Origin: Hyphomicrobiales bacterium
Lineage (GTDB): Bacteria; Pseudomonadota; Alphaproteobacteria; Rhizobiales; Rhizobiaceae
Assembly (NCBI GenBank): GCA_900474095.1
Contig: UCOA01000056.1
Span: forward strand, 1-57,089
Direction of reading: 5' to 3'
DNA: 57,089 nt
Under the pieces are notes generated by a model. It did no database searches and was not told where the DNA came from. It was given only the letters and a program-made list of their open reading frames with translations. Of the stretch, positions 24,437-33,099 are shown in pieces (within the stretch, counting starts at the first letter, position 1; every line of letters begins with the position of its first letter). A program made the position numbers and the translations under genes.

Positions 24437-27148
24437 TCAAGCCGCGAGCCACCGCCGCTCACGCGCAAAATTGGCGAGGTCGTTGGCGCTCATCGGCCGG
24501 GCAAAGGCATAGCCTTGCAGGCCATGACAACCCAGATCCTTGAGGATGCGGGCATGCTCCATTGTTTCGACGCCTTCGGCGATGACTTCGATGCCCAGCG
24601 ACGTGCCGATGTCGATGATCGAGGCGACAAGCTGGCGCTGTTTCGCAGAGGTGAGGATCGGGATAACCAGTTGCCGGTCGATCTTGAGGCGGCGCGGCGT
24701 GAGCTTCAAAAGACTGACGATCGAGGCATAACCGGTGCCGAAGTCGTCGATCTCAATGTCGATGCCGAGATTCTTGATCTGCTCGATATTGGACAGAACC
24801 GTCATGTCGCTCTCGTCGAATGAAATCGATTCCAGCAATTCGAACGAGACTTTGCCCCTCGGAATAATCAGCTGGCTGAGGCGGTCGATCAGTTTCTCGT
24901 CGTGCAGCCGGTGATAGGAGAGATTGACGGATATCTTGGGAATATCGATGCTGCTCGCTTCCCAGCGGCGGGACTGGAACAGGGCCTGCTCGAGAATCCT
25001 CTGGTCGATCTCGGAAAGGACGTTGATGTCCTCAGCCGTCTTGAGGAAGGCGTGCGGCGCCAGCAATCCCTTGGTCGGGTGGTCCCATCGCGCCAGTGCC
25101 TCGGCGCCGATGATGTCCAGGCTGGCCGGGCAGAATTGGGGTTGGAAATAGGCGATGAACTCGTTTTGCTCGAGCCCCCGCAGGATTTCGTCCGCCGTCT
25201 GCTTCGTCTTGAAAACCGCCGTCTTCAGTGAATGGGCGAAAGCTTCGTGTCGGTTGCGGCCGCGGCGCTTTGCTTCGTAGAGCGCAATATCGGCGTTTAC
25301 CAGTACGTGGGCCAGCGCCTCCTCCCGTTCCGCCTGGTGTGCGATGCCGATACTGACGCCGATGCGGCAGTCCTGATCCTTGTATTTGACCGGCACGCTC
25401 ATGGCATCGATGATGCGCTGTGCGAGGGCGGCGTCATGGCCCTCGATGCCGCCCTTGCGGGAAATGATGACGAACTCGTCCCCGCCGATGCGGCCGACGA
25501 AATCGTCGTCTGCGGTGTTGTCGCGCAGGATCTGGGCTGCATGCCGCAGGATTTCGTCGCCGGCCGCGTGGCCGAGGGTGTCGTTGATTTCCTTGAAGCG
25601 ATCGAGATCGATGTGGAAAATGCTGGCGAGGTCCTGCGTCGCGGCGCTGGAACGTCTATCGGCGAGAATCTCATCGAGGTAGCGCCGGTTCGGCAAGCCC
25701 GTCAGCGGATCATGCAGGGCATTGAATTCCATTCGATGCCGGGCAGCTTCCAGTTCGGCGCTGTGCGCCTCGGCCTGTCCTTTGGCCGCTTCGAGCCGCT
25801 CGCTGTTTTCGACATCGGTCGTCACGTCCCAGTTGACTCCGACGATTTTTTCTCGGCCACCGGCACCGGTATAGATCGAGCCTACCGCGCGGATATGTCG
25901 TGTGAGGTTGCCGGGCTGGCGAATGCGAAATTGCGAGATATAATTCGTGCCGTGGAGAAGTGCGTCGCTGAATTCCTCTTCGGCCCTCTGCAGGTCGTCC
26001 GGATGCAGCGCATCGCGCCAGTCCTCGTAGACCTCACGCACGTCCCCGTGCAGCCCGTAGAGTTCTTTCATCCGGTCGTCCCACAGGAGCTTGCCGGAGG
26101 AGATGTCGAGTTCCCAAATGCCGATCTGCGACACCTCGAGGGCGATATTCAGCCGATGGGACAGTTCCTGCAATTGGTCCTTGTTGTGCTCAAGCACCCG
26201 GATATTGCGTTGCCGCTCCTGCATCAGCCGGCCGGTAATGAACATCGGTACGAGGATGAAGAGACCGCCGAGCAGGACGAGGCTTCGGATCAGCCATGCG
26301 TTCGGCGGCGTGTCGTCCCACCCGCCCTTCGGTACGGCGCTGATCACCCAGGAACCGCCTGGCAGGAAGACATTGACTTCGACCGGATTGGCGCTTTTCA
26401 CGGTGCTCTCGCCGTAAAACAACGCGCCCTCTTCGCCCAGGCCGTCGCGTCCGGAGATTGCGATGTCGAGGTCCAGTGTCTGCGAAAGAAGGCCGCTGTC
26501 CCGATAAAGCCGATCGACGTCGATGATAGCGGAGACGATCCCCCAGAAGCGGTTGGTTTCGCCGCCGACGGAAAGAGAGACCGGGAAGCGGCCGACCAGT
26601 CCCTTGCCGCCCTGAACCAGATCAAGCGGGCCGGCAAGCACCATTTTGCCCGAGGAGCGCACCCGCATTGCTGCGGTCCGCTGGTTGTCGTTTTTGCGGT
26701 AGTCGAGTCCCAAGGCCTTCTCGTTTCCCTGCACCGGATAGACGAGAGAGACGACGAGATTTGGAGCGGCTGCTATGTTGCGTAGCCGCGAGCGCTCGTT
26801 GAAAAGGTTGCGCGCCAGATCGGAGAACCGCTTCTGGGTCATGCCGGGCTCTGTCACAATCGTCGCGATCAGGCCGCGGACGAGTTGGATATCGCCATTG
26901 ATATTGGCTTCCAGCCGCGAGCGGATCGGGCCTAGCTGGGCAGCCACGGCGGCGCGAGCCCTGGCGGCATGCACCGTGCGGTTTTGCTGCTCGGCAAACA
27001 CCCCCGCCGTGACGACGATCACCAGAGCAACATAAGTCGGCAGATAGTTGGGTTTGAAAAACCGAACAATCCTTGACGTTTTAAATTCGGTCGACAGTTT
27101 CGAAAACACGCGAGCCCCAAAGCCGTTCTTCCAGCAATCGGACCGCAT
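24437..27148 (-). CDS. Membrane sensor with CHASE-like, PAS, GGDEF and EAL domains
   Basis: A 903-residue cyclic-di-GMP protein. One transmembrane helix lies at about 35-52 and another at about 285-306; between them is a periplasmic CHASE-like domain. A PAS/PAC region spans about 335-450, GGDEF is intact at 555-559 (RIGGDEFVII), and EAL is at 683-685 (AEALARW). The phosphodiesterase residues look complete (NLSYHRL, FELLES, DDFGTG, LKIDR, AEGVET). No RxxD inhibitory site precedes GGDEF. It could make or degrade c-di-GMP depending on an external signal; direction cannot be told from sequence. It stands alone, with downstream genes 450 bp away. Confidence 0.93.
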   Translation of the reverse strand: MRSDCWKNGFGARVFSKLSTEFKTSRIVRFFKPNYLPTYVALVIVVTAGVFAEQQNRTVHAARARAAVAAQLGPIRSRLEANINGDIQLVRGLIATIVTEPGMTQKRFSDLARNLFNERSRLRNIAAAPNLVVSLVYPVQGNEKALGLDYRKNDNQRTAAMRVRSSGKMVLAGPLDLVQGGKGLVGRFPVSLSVGGETNRFWGIVSAIIDVDRLYRDSGLLSQTLDLDIAISGRDGLGEEGALFYGESTVKSANPVEVNVFLPGGSWVISAVPKGGWDDTPPNAWLIRSLVLLGGLFILVPMFITGRLMQERQRNIRVLEHNKDQLQELSHRLNIALEVSQIGIWELDISSGKLLWDDRMKELYGLHGDVREVYEDWRDALHPDDLQRAEEEFSDALLHGTNYISQFRIRQPGNLTRHIRAVGSIYTGAGGREKIVGVNWDVTTDVENSERLEAAKGQAEAHSAELEAARHRMEFNALHDPLTGLPNRRYLDEILADRRSSAATQDLASIFHIDLDRFKEINDTLGHAAGDEILRHAAQILRDNTADDDFVGRIGGDEFVIISRKGGIEGHDAALAQRIIDAMSVPVKYKDQDCRIGVSIGIAHQAEREEALAHVLVNADIALYEAKRRGRNRHEAFAHSLKTAVFKTKQTADEILRGLEQNEFIAYFQPQFCPASLDIIGAEALARWDHPTKGLLAPHAFLKTAEDINVLSEIDQRILEQALFQSRRWEASSIDIPKISVNLSYHRLHDEKLIDRLSQLIIPRGKVSFELLESISFDESDMTVLSNIEQIKNLGIDIEIDDFGTGYASIVSLLKLTPRRLKIDRQLVIPILTSAKQRQLVASIIDIGTSLGIEVIAEGVETMEHARILKDLGCHGLQGYAFARPMSANDLANFARERRWLAA

Positions 27149-27205
27149 TGTCGCAAAGCCATCTTAACAATATGTGCCGCTATGTCCTGCTTTCAGGGTG
27201 CGCGC

Positions 27206-27394
27206 TTACTTGGATTTTTTCTTCTCCGGCAGTTTCTTGCGATCCGTTTCAGCCATTTCCTTGAGTTCCTTTTCCGACATGGATTTCTCCATGCTCTTGG
27301 AAGCACCCTTGAGCTCGGATTTCTTCATGTCGCCGCGCTTTGCGGAAAGGGCGGCGCCGGCCGCCTTTTGCTGGGCTTGGGATTTTGCAGGCAT
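27206..27394 (-). CDS. Small basic DUF3008 family protein
   Basis: A 62-residue Lys/Ser-rich, hydrophilic protein starting MPAKSQAQQKAAGAALSAKR, which matches the DUF3008 family of unknown function. Later residues SELKGASKSM are also conserved there. The start at 27394 has GGGAG nine bases upstream; the frame extends 13 codons further without a better signal. It lies 47 bp after the ligase gene on the same strand and could share its transcript. No function is known to me. Confidence 0.85.
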   Translation of the reverse strand: MPAKSQAQQKAAGAALSAKRGDMKKSELKGASKSMEKSMSEKELKEMAETDRKKLPEKKKSK

Positions 27395-27441
27395 TGTCTT
27401 TCTCCCTTTGTCGAGATGCTGCCCATTTAACAATCGCCGGC

Positions 27442-29091
27442 CTAGATTGGTTCCCTGGCGGTTTCCATATCGCCGTCAGGCTGGCCGATCATCGCCAGAA
27501 GAGTTTCAAGCCGATCCGCCTCCCGCGGTGGTTTGTCCGTCCGGAGCCTGGAAATGCGCGGAAAACGCATGGCGACGCCGGACTTATGCCGGGGGGAAAA
27601 GTTGATGCCCTCGAAGGCAACCTCAACGACAAAACCATGGTCCGGCTCGGCCCGGATCGAGCGGACCGGACCGAACCGTTCGACGGTATTGTTGCGCACA
27701 TAGCGATCGAGAACTTCGAGTTCCGCGTCGGTAAAACCGAAATAGGCCTTGCCAACCGGCACCAGCACGTCCTTGCCGTCGCTTTCCGTCCAGACGCCGA
27801 AGGTGAAGTCGGAGTAGTAGCTCGACCGCTTGCCGTGGCCTCGTTGGGCATACATCAGTACCGCGTCGACGTTGTACGGCTCGCGCTTCCACTTGAACCA
27901 GGGTCCCTTCGACCGGCCGGACGTATAGGGCGAATCCAGCCGCTTCAACATGATGCCTTCGATGACAGGATCAGGCGGATCGGCACGCAGCCGGTCGAGT
28001 TCCTCCCAACTCGAAAAGGGAACCAGCGGCGAAAGATCGAAACGGGACGGTTCTGCCTTTTCGATGAGCGCCGAAAGCGCCGCCCGCCGCGCCAGGAAAC
28101 GTTCATGCCGGATATCGCGACGGCCGGCAAACAGCAGGTCGTAGCCGCGGATGAAGGCCGGATATTCCTCCAGCATCTTGCGGGTCACCGTCTTTCTGTT
28201 CAGCCGTTGCTGCAGGTCGGAGAAGGTCCGGGTGGCGCGATTGGTGCGCATGGTGCCGCCGACCAGCAGCTCGCCGTCGATGATGCCCTCGAAATCAGCC
28301 GCCTCCAGGATATCCGGGAAAGCACCGGAAATATCGTCGCCGCTGCGGGAATAGAGCCGGCGCATGCCTGCCAGACTGGCGAGCTGCACGCGGATGCCGT
28401 CCCATTTCCATTCGGCGGCATAGTCCTTGGGGTCGAGTGCTGCAAGATCATTGTCGCCAACCGGCGTTGCCAGCATGACGGCGTGGAAGACGGCCGGCAT
28501 GTCGAGTTCCGGCTTGTCCGCCTTGCCGTCTAACCAGCGAAACAGCGCCGTATACGGCGGCGAGAGGCCATGCCAGAGCGTCTCGATCTCGGTTATATCG
28601 ACTTTGCCCATGTCGGCGAGCGCCTGCTTGACAAGCCGTGCCGATACGCCGATGCGCAGGCCACCGGTGATGAGCTTGAGCAAGGCGAAGCGGCTTGATC
28701 CTTCGAGCTGATCAAGCAGGTTGCGGACGAGGCCATGCACGTTGGCGCGTCCGGCCATTTCCAGCTGGTGCATGACGCTGGCGAGCGAAACGTCCTGCAC
28801 AGCCGTTTCGCGGCTGGATGGTCTTTCCCAGACCAGCGATATCGTCTCGGCGAGGTCGCCGATATAGTCATAGGAATAACGGAACAGGACCTCATCCATC
28901 CGCTCCAGCACCAGCTGCCGGAGCACGTTCGGCTTGACTGCCTTGAGCGTCAGGGTGCCGGCGATCGCCGCCAGTGCATAGCCGCGATCGGGATCCGGGG
29001 CGTTGCGAAAATAGTCGGCCATCAGCTTGATCTTGGCGTTTCGCTGCGGGGTAAGGACCAGCCTGTCTAGCAGTTCGGCGAAGGCGCGCAT
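27442..29091 (-). CDS. ATP-dependent DNA ligase, bacterial damage-response type
   Basis: A 549-residue ligase of the group annotated as cisplatin damage response ligase. The N-terminal domain (MRAFAELLDRLVLTPQRNAK) is followed by the nucleotidyltransferase core with motif I AAEWKWDGIRVQ; Lys229 is the adenylated residue. Motif IV-like EGIMLKRLDSPYTSGRSKGPWFKWKR and the OB-fold part follow. It seals breaks using ATP, unlike replicative NAD-dependent LigA. It lies 2 bp downstream of the exonuclease gene, so the pair is one operon; the helicase and PdeM-like nuclease often found beside them are not here. Confidence 0.95.
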   Translation of the reverse strand: MRAFAELLDRLVLTPQRNAKIKLMADYFRNAPDPDRGYALAAIAGTLTLKAVKPNVLRQLVLERMDEVLFRYSYDYIGDLAETISLVWERPSSRETAVQDVSLASVMHQLEMAGRANVHGLVRNLLDQLEGSSRFALLKLITGGLRIGVSARLVKQALADMGKVDITEIETLWHGLSPPYTALFRWLDGKADKPELDMPAVFHAVMLATPVGDNDLAALDPKDYAAEWKWDGIRVQLASLAGMRRLYSRSGDDISGAFPDILEAADFEGIIDGELLVGGTMRTNRATRTFSDLQQRLNRKTVTRKMLEEYPAFIRGYDLLFAGRRDIRHERFLARRAALSALIEKAEPSRFDLSPLVPFSSWEELDRLRADPPDPVIEGIMLKRLDSPYTSGRSKGPWFKWKREPYNVDAVLMYAQRGHGKRSSYYSDFTFGVWTESDGKDVLVPVGKAYFGFTDAELEVLDRYVRNNTVERFGPVRSIRAEPDHGFVVEVAFEGINFSPRHKSGVAMRFPRISRLRTDKPPREADRLETLLAMIGQPDGDMETAREPI

Positions 29092-29093
29092 CG

Positions 29094-30104
29094 CTATTCC
29101 CCCTCGTCGTCGTAGCCGACGAGATGCAGCGGCCGGGCGGCGATGCCCTCAAGCTCGCACCAGCGCACCAGGGCCTCCTCGCGGCCGTGCGTCACCCAGA
29201 CCTGCCCCGGACCGATCTCGCGAATGGTTTCGGTCAGTTCCGGCCAGTCGCAATGATCCGAAATAATCATAGGCAATTCGACGCCGCGCTGCTTCGCCCG
29301 CTGGCGCACCAGCATCCAGCCCGAGGCAAAGATCGCGACAGGATCAGGGAAACGGCGGGCCCACTTGTCGGCGAGGGCGGAAGGTGGGCCGATGATGACC
29401 GCTCCGGCAAAGGATTGTTTGTCCCCTACGTCGACGGTCGCCGGCCGAATGTCGCCAAGCTCTATGCCTTGGCTCCCGTAGTAATCGCAGAGCTTGCTCA
29501 GCGCGCCATGGATGAAGATCGGCGCGTCGTAGCCCGCTTCCCGCAGGAGGGCGATGACACGCTGGGCTTTGCCGAGTGCGTAGGCGCCGACCAGATGGGC
29601 GCGCTCCGGAAACTGCCGTAGTGAGTGGAGCAGTTTCGCGATTTCGCCACGATCGTCGGGATGGTGGAAGACCGGCAGGCCGAATGTAGCCTCGGAGATG
29701 AAGACATCGCACGGCACGAGTTCGAATGGCTGGCAGGTTGGGTCGCGGCGCCGCTTGTAGTCGCCGGAAACAACGATGCGCGTGCCGCCCGCCTCCACCG
29801 CGATCTGCGCCGAACCAAGCACATGCCCGGCGGGATGAAAGCTTGCGGTGACGTCGCCGATGGTGCTTCGCGCGCCGAGTTCGGCTGCTTGCGAACTGAC
29901 GCAGAAGGCATCGCCATAGCGGATGCGCATGATGTCCAGCGTCTCGCGCGTCGCCAGCACATAGGTGTGGCCGGCACGCGCATGGTCCGCATGACCGTGG
30001 GTGATCAGCGCCTTTTCGACCGGTTGGACGGGATCGATATAAAAGCCGCCCTTCTCGCAGTAGAGACCCTTGGGCGTCGGATAAAGCAGGGTTTCCGGTT
30101 TCAT
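29094..30104 (-). CDS. Ligase-associated DNA damage response exonuclease (metallo-beta-lactamase fold)
   Basis: A 336-residue protein of the beta-lactamase/beta-CASP (mRNA 3'-end processing-like) nuclease type. The metal motif HGHADHARAGH lies near residue 37, with later ligands in FHPAGHVLGSAQI and VVSGDYKRRRDP, and the C-terminal VTHGREEALVRWCE. The opening LLYPTPKGLYCEKGGFYIDP is the family's standard start, so I use the ATG at 30104. It probably processes DNA ends for the ligase that follows 2 bp later. Confidence 0.93.
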   Translation of the reverse strand: MKPETLLYPTPKGLYCEKGGFYIDPVQPVEKALITHGHADHARAGHTYVLATRETLDIMRIRYGDAFCVSSQAAELGARSTIGDVTASFHPAGHVLGSAQIAVEAGGTRIVVSGDYKRRRDPTCQPFELVPCDVFISEATFGLPVFHHPDDRGEIAKLLHSLRQFPERAHLVGAYALGKAQRVIALLREAGYDAPIFIHGALSKLCDYYGSQGIELGDIRPATVDVGDKQSFAGAVIIGPPSALADKWARRFPDPVAIFASGWMLVRQRAKQRGVELPMIISDHCDWPELTETIREIGPGQVWVTHGREEALVRWCELEGIAARPLHLVGYDDEGE

Positions 30105-30164
30105 GGAAACGAAGATAGCTGGCAATCGGCCGGCTGCCAGTTATCGCGGTGAATTTTTATGCCT

Positions 30165-31124
30165 TCAGGCTGCCGGGTTCAGCGCGAGGGTCTTCGAGAT
30201 CAGGTCGAGCACCGCGTCCGCATCGATGGCCGTGCAAACGTTCTGGCTCGGCAGATTGTCCCAGGCGCTCGGGGGAAACAGATGATCGTCGGCCTTCTGG
30301 ATCGTTTGGCCATCGGCGATGCCGCCGCAGACCACGCGGATCGCGCCGCTGCGCAGCGTGAAGAGATGCGGCGCGACGACGTAGACGCAGGCGCAGCTGT
30401 CATGGATCACCATGCCGTCCTCGACATGCTGCTCGTAGAAATCGATATAGAATTGCGAGATGTCGGAGAGCAGTTTCGCCCGTGTGCCGCCGGTCGCGAC
30501 GATCGCCGCCAACCTTGCGCGTGTCATCACCGTCTGTTCGGTGACGTCGAGCCCAACGACCACGACCGGCCAGGGAGCCGTCATTACCGCGTCGGCGGCT
30601 TCGGGGTCGCCGTGGATATTGGCTTCGGCGGCAGGCGTGATGTTGCCGCGCATGTCGAAGGCGCCGCCCATGATGACGACTTCCTTGACGAGAACGGCAA
30701 TGTCCGGATCGTCGCGCAGTGCCAGCGCCAGATTGGTCATCCGGCCGACGGCAACGAGGGTTACTTCTCCGGGATTGGCGCGCACGGCCTCGATGATGAA
30801 GCGATGCGCCGGCCGCGGATCGCAGCCAAGATCGACCGTTTCCGGCGCGCCGATATTGCCGAGGCCGTCGTGGCCATGGATGCCGGTCGGCCAATCGACA
30901 TGCGGACGCGCCGGATTGAGCGTTTCGCCAAGTCCCCTGGCGACGGGGGCGGGGATGTTCCACTGCTGCTTCAGATACAGAGCGTTGCGCGTCGTGGTTT
31001 CGACCGAGGCATTGCCGAATACGGACGTAATTCCGATGAGGTCGATCTGCGGATGATTATGCAGGAACAGCAACGCCATCGCATCATCGACGCCGGGGTC
31101 CGTATCCAAAATTACCTTGTGCAT
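30165..31124 (-). CDS. Inosine-uridine preferring nucleoside hydrolase family protein
   Basis: A 319-residue hydrolase that cleaves the N-glycosidic bond of ribonucleosides. The Ca2+-binding opening VILDTDPGVDDAMALL is intact, followed by ITSVFGNASVETTTRNAL. The second Asp ligand and catalytic His region is HDSCACVYVV, and VVGLDVTEQTVMTR matches the family. The start at 31124 is where homology begins. It probably serves purine or pyrimidine salvage. The next gene upstream on the same strand is a DadA-like oxidoreductase 95 bp away. Confidence 0.93.
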   Translation of the reverse strand: MHKVILDTDPGVDDAMALLFLHNHPQIDLIGITSVFGNASVETTTRNALYLKQQWNIPAPVARGLGETLNPARPHVDWPTGIHGHDGLGNIGAPETVDLGCDPRPAHRFIIEAVRANPGEVTLVAVGRMTNLALALRDDPDIAVLVKEVVIMGGAFDMRGNITPAAEANIHGDPEAADAVMTAPWPVVVVGLDVTEQTVMTRARLAAIVATGGTRAKLLSDISQFYIDFYEQHVEDGMVIHDSCACVYVVAPHLFTLRSGAIRVVCGGIADGQTIQKADDHLFPPSAWDNLPSQNVCTAIDADAVLDLISKTLALNPAA

Positions 31125-31219
31125 GATATCTTCTTTTCTTTGTTTTGAAATGCTGCGGAACGCCGCGACTGAAATCGGCATGGCCGTCAAAAGTCAACCG
31201 GGCAATGGTGTGCCGAGCG

Positions 31220-32455
31220 TTACTGGAAACGCTTGATGCTGAAGGGGGCGAGATCCGGCTTCTCGCCGGAATTCAGAAGCTCGGTGATCTTCCTGCCGGT
31301 TATCGCCGAAAGTGTCAGGCCGAGATGGCCGTGGCCGAAGGCGAGCGCGATGCGCGGGTCGGCCGGGCAGAGGCTGATGACGGGCAGCGAGTCCGGCGTC
31401 GAAGGCCGACGACCCATCCACTCCGTACCGCCGGTCTCCGGCAGGCTTGGAACGTAGCGCCGCATCTTCTGGCGCATGGCGGCGGCGCGGGCAAAATTGG
31501 CCGGCGCGTCCGGCTTGGCCAGTTCCACCGCGCCGCCGACGCGCAGGGCGTTCTCAAGCGGCGTGGCGACGAAGCCATGTTCGGCGAAGAATACAGGCAG
31601 GTCCAGCGTCACCTGCGGATTGGTGAACGTGGTGTTGTAGCCGCGCTCGGTCTCGAGCAGGACCTTCAGGCCGAGACCGCGCACCAGCGTCCGCGACCAC
31701 ACGCCGGCCGCTATGACGACCTTGTCGAAGGTGGCGGGAGCCCCGTCCCTGACGAGGAAGGTGACGCCGTTGGCCTCCTGCCGAACGCTTTCCACTTCGG
31801 CATCGACAAGCGTGCCGCGCTGGCGGATATTAGCCTGAAGGTGTCTCAGCAGAGTGAGCGGGTCGAGGAAAGTCTGGTAGCCTGCGGAAAAGACGCCGCC
31901 GGCAAAGTTGCCTTCAAGCGCCGGTGCGCGGGCCCGGGCCTGTTTGGTATCGAGTTTTTCGACCGTATGCCCAAGCAGCGCCGCGTTCTCGCTTGCGCGG
32001 CGAAAGGCAGTGTCAACGGCCTTTTCGCTGTCGAATATCGTCAGCGCACCGGTCGGCTTCATGTGCCCGGAAAGGCCGGTCATGCGGGCAAGGTCGCCGT
32101 GTGCGCCAAGGGCCTCGCGCATCAGTCCCAGCAGTGCCTTGCGCGAGCGCTCTACGTTTGCGGGCGTTGCGGCCATCAACAGGTTCGCCAGCCAGGGCGT
32201 CAGCGCAGGCAGGTCCTGCCAACGCAGGGTGAGCGGCCCGAGTGGATCGAGCAGCCATCTCGGCGCCGACAGGATCATGTCAGGACGTGCCAGCGGATCG
32301 ATTTCGGGTACGGCGAGGATGCCTGCATTCCCGACCGAAGCGGGTAGTCCGCCCACGTCTTTTTCGAACACCGTGACGTCGTGACCCTGCTCGATCAGGT
32401 GAATCGCGGTGGCGCATCCGATGACGCCTGCTCCTGCGATACCAATATGCGCCAT
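31220..32455 (-). CDS. FAD-dependent oxidoreductase, D-amino-acid dehydrogenase (DadA)-like
   Basis: A 411-residue flavoprotein. The N-terminal Rossmann motif IGIAGAGVIGCATAIHLIEQGHDVTVFEKD binds FAD. GLKVLLETERGYNTTF, GGAVELAKPDAPANF and the C-terminal LAFGHGHLGLTLSAITGRKI are typical of DadA-type enzymes, which deaminate D-amino acids and pass electrons to the respiratory chain. Substrate is not readable; related proteins act on hydroxyproline or glycine. It is divergent from the small exported protein at 32644. Confidence 0.88.
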   Translation of the reverse strand: MAHIGIAGAGVIGCATAIHLIEQGHDVTVFEKDVGGLPASVGNAGILAVPEIDPLARPDMILSAPRWLLDPLGPLTLRWQDLPALTPWLANLLMAATPANVERSRKALLGLMREALGAHGDLARMTGLSGHMKPTGALTIFDSEKAVDTAFRRASENAALLGHTVEKLDTKQARARAPALEGNFAGGVFSAGYQTFLDPLTLLRHLQANIRQRGTLVDAEVESVRQEANGVTFLVRDGAPATFDKVVIAAGVWSRTLVRGLGLKVLLETERGYNTTFTNPQVTLDLPVFFAEHGFVATPLENALRVGGAVELAKPDAPANFARAAAMRQKMRRYVPSLPETGGTEWMGRRPSTPDSLPVISLCPADPRIALAFGHGHLGLTLSAITGRKITELLNSGEKPDLAPFSIKRFQ

Positions 32456-32548
32456 GTTCTACCCCGACCCTACCTGGTGCCTGTGCCTGTCTTCACCCGC
32501 CATAGGGTTTCGATCAAGCCATCTCTCCAGATTTTCACTGCAATTTCC

Positions 32549-32566
32549 CTGTTCCAATCGGAACAG
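32549..32566. promoter_or_regulatory. Inverted repeat between divergent dadA-like and small secreted gene
   Basis: CTGTTCC-AATC-GGAACAG is a perfect 7-4-7 inverted repeat, 94 bp before the DadA-like start and 78 bp before the 32644 gene. It could be an operator for either. The alphaproteobacterial LexA box (GTTC-N7-GTTC) does not match. Confidence 0.35.
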
Positions 32567-32643
32567 CGTGCAACCTTTGCTTTTGAGAGGATCGGTTTCA
32601 GAAGAAGGGATTGGCCCTTCTTGATAATCGAAGGAGAAACGGC

Positions 32644-32925
32644 ATGCGCAAGATTATACCTTTCGTCCTCATCCTCGCCACCGCCATGGGCTCGATCGCC
32701 GTTCAGGAGGCCGCGGCGAAGGGCGGCGACAACGGCCGGGGCGGCCGCAGCGGCGGCGAAAGCATGGGGTCACGAGAACACGTCTTCACGCACTATAAGA
32801 ACCCAAACAAGCGTTACCGGAAGGATCTTTGTACGGTCAATGGAACCTCCGGGATGGTCTACGACCAGGACCTGCGCGGCTGGCGCCGCGTGCCGAGCTG
32901 CAGCGGCCGCTATTTTTTCGACTGA
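32644..32925 (+). CDS. Small exported Gly-rich protein, function unknown
   Basis: A 93-residue protein with a signal peptide (MRKIIPFVLILATAMGSIAV, AAA cleavage region near 25), a Gly/Arg/Ser-rich linker and a conserved-looking tail with two Cys (DLCTVNGTSGM and VPSCSGRYFFD). AAGGAG lies 8 bases upstream of the start. The two Cys could form a disulfide in the periplasm. I do not recognise a named family. Confidence 0.75.
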   Translation: MRKIIPFVLILATAMGSIAVQEAAAKGGDNGRGGRSGGESMGSREHVFTHYKNPNKRYRKDLCTVNGTSGMVYDQDLRGWRRVPSCSGRYFFD

Positions 32926-33099
32926 CAGTCCAGTTCGATCATCTGTCTTCGCGGCGACCGGCATGATGCCGGCTGCCGCGAAATTGTCCTTATACCGGAA
33001 ATCGCCGCCAAGGGCGTTTAAACTTCCGAAACATCGCCAGCGTAGACTGTCGTCTCGTTTCACAATGGTTGGAGTTGAACGAATGACGGAGCGGCGCGC

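Noticed and set aside
32549..32566. LexA (SOS) box
   Set aside because: The alphaproteobacterial box is a direct repeat GTTC-N7-GTTC; here the repeat is inverted with different spacing.
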